This document shows, in pieces, positions 40,792 to 40,825 of a DNA stretch of 40,825 nt. The position numbers and the translations under genes were made by a program. The notes beneath the pieces are model-generated. The model was not told the DNA's origin and did no database searches. It worked only from the letters and a program-made list of their open reading frames with translations. The DNA is from Sanguibacter inulinus (lineage in GTDB: Bacteria; Actinomycetota; Actinomycetes; Actinomycetales; Cellulomonadaceae), in the NCBI RefSeq assembly GCF_013415325.1, contig NZ_JACBYE010000040.1, positions 1 to 40,825 of the forward strand. The letters run 5' to 3'. Position 1 is the stretch's first letter, and the number at the start of each line of letters is the position of its first letter.

Positions 40792-40825
40792 CCCCTGGCT
40801 CCCTTCCCCTCTGCCTCCCCTCCCC

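Overview
The window is a very GC-rich stretch with strong G/C third-position bias, short intergenic gaps, GTG starts, LAXTG cell-wall sorting signals, CU044_5270-type proteins, WXG100-like genes and many leaderless promoters. This points to a high-GC Gram-positive actinobacterium, probably Micrococcales (Cellulomonas/Sanguibacter/Oerskovia-like). The genus is an inference. I see no rRNA, tRNA, CRISPR array, insertion sequence or phage gene; it reads as chromosomal, metabolically accessory DNA.

Layout. 1-8284: the end of a permease-like gene on the minus strand, a divergent secreted multidomain GH43 enzyme (candidate exo-beta-1,3-galactanase), an M20 amidohydrolase, a CatB/Vat-like acetyltransferase and a LacI regulator. 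8285-12472: a giant secreted GH30 enzyme (candidate endo-beta-1,6-galactanase). 12.6-16.4 kb: YtxH-like protein, ArsB/SLC13-type transporter, PnuC, a 50-aa membrane protein and a secreted I36-type inhibitor. 16.5-19.8 kb: an ECF-type sigma factor between two paralogous membrane proteins, joined by two 4-nt overlaps. 19.9-23.4 kb: degenerate ABC ATPase, 3-methyladenine glycosylase I without most of its zinc ligands, and a MerR regulator with its aldo/keto reductase target. 23.5-27.7 kb: thiamine ABC importer behind a TPP riboswitch (minus strand). 27.8-31.4 kb: DUF4235 protein, Crp/Fnr regulator, HMA metallochaperone and P1B ATPase. 31.5-33.8 kb: two WXG100-like proteins and an ORF12/LpqF-like lipoprotein. 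33.8-40.8 kb: GH42 beta-galactosidase divergent from a sugar ABC importer, followed by a second LacI regulator.

How the parts work together. The most coherent system is a candidate type II arabinogalactan (plant AGP) utilisation regulon. Two wall-anchored enzymes would strip the beta-1,3 backbone and cut beta-1,6 side chains outside the cell. The ABC importer would bring in galacto-oligosaccharides and the cytoplasmic GH42 would split them. The promoters of both secreted enzymes carry nearly the same 16-bp palindrome (ATGTTTACGTAAACAT and one variant), and the LacI gene at 7096 lies directly upstream of one of them. The GH42/importer promoter has a different 16-bp palindrome, CTGTGACCGGTCACAG, suggesting a second LacI circuit. 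The importer has no ATPase gene here, so an MsiK-like shared ATPase elsewhere is expected.

A second striking unit is the Crp/Fnr-HMA-P1B ATPase module. A TTGAC-N4-GTCAA site is centred about 41.5 bp upstream of the predicted start of transcription, the class II activator position. The regulator has an FNR-like E..SR recognition helix but only two cysteines, and the pump has CPG instead of CPC in its metal-binding transmembrane segment.
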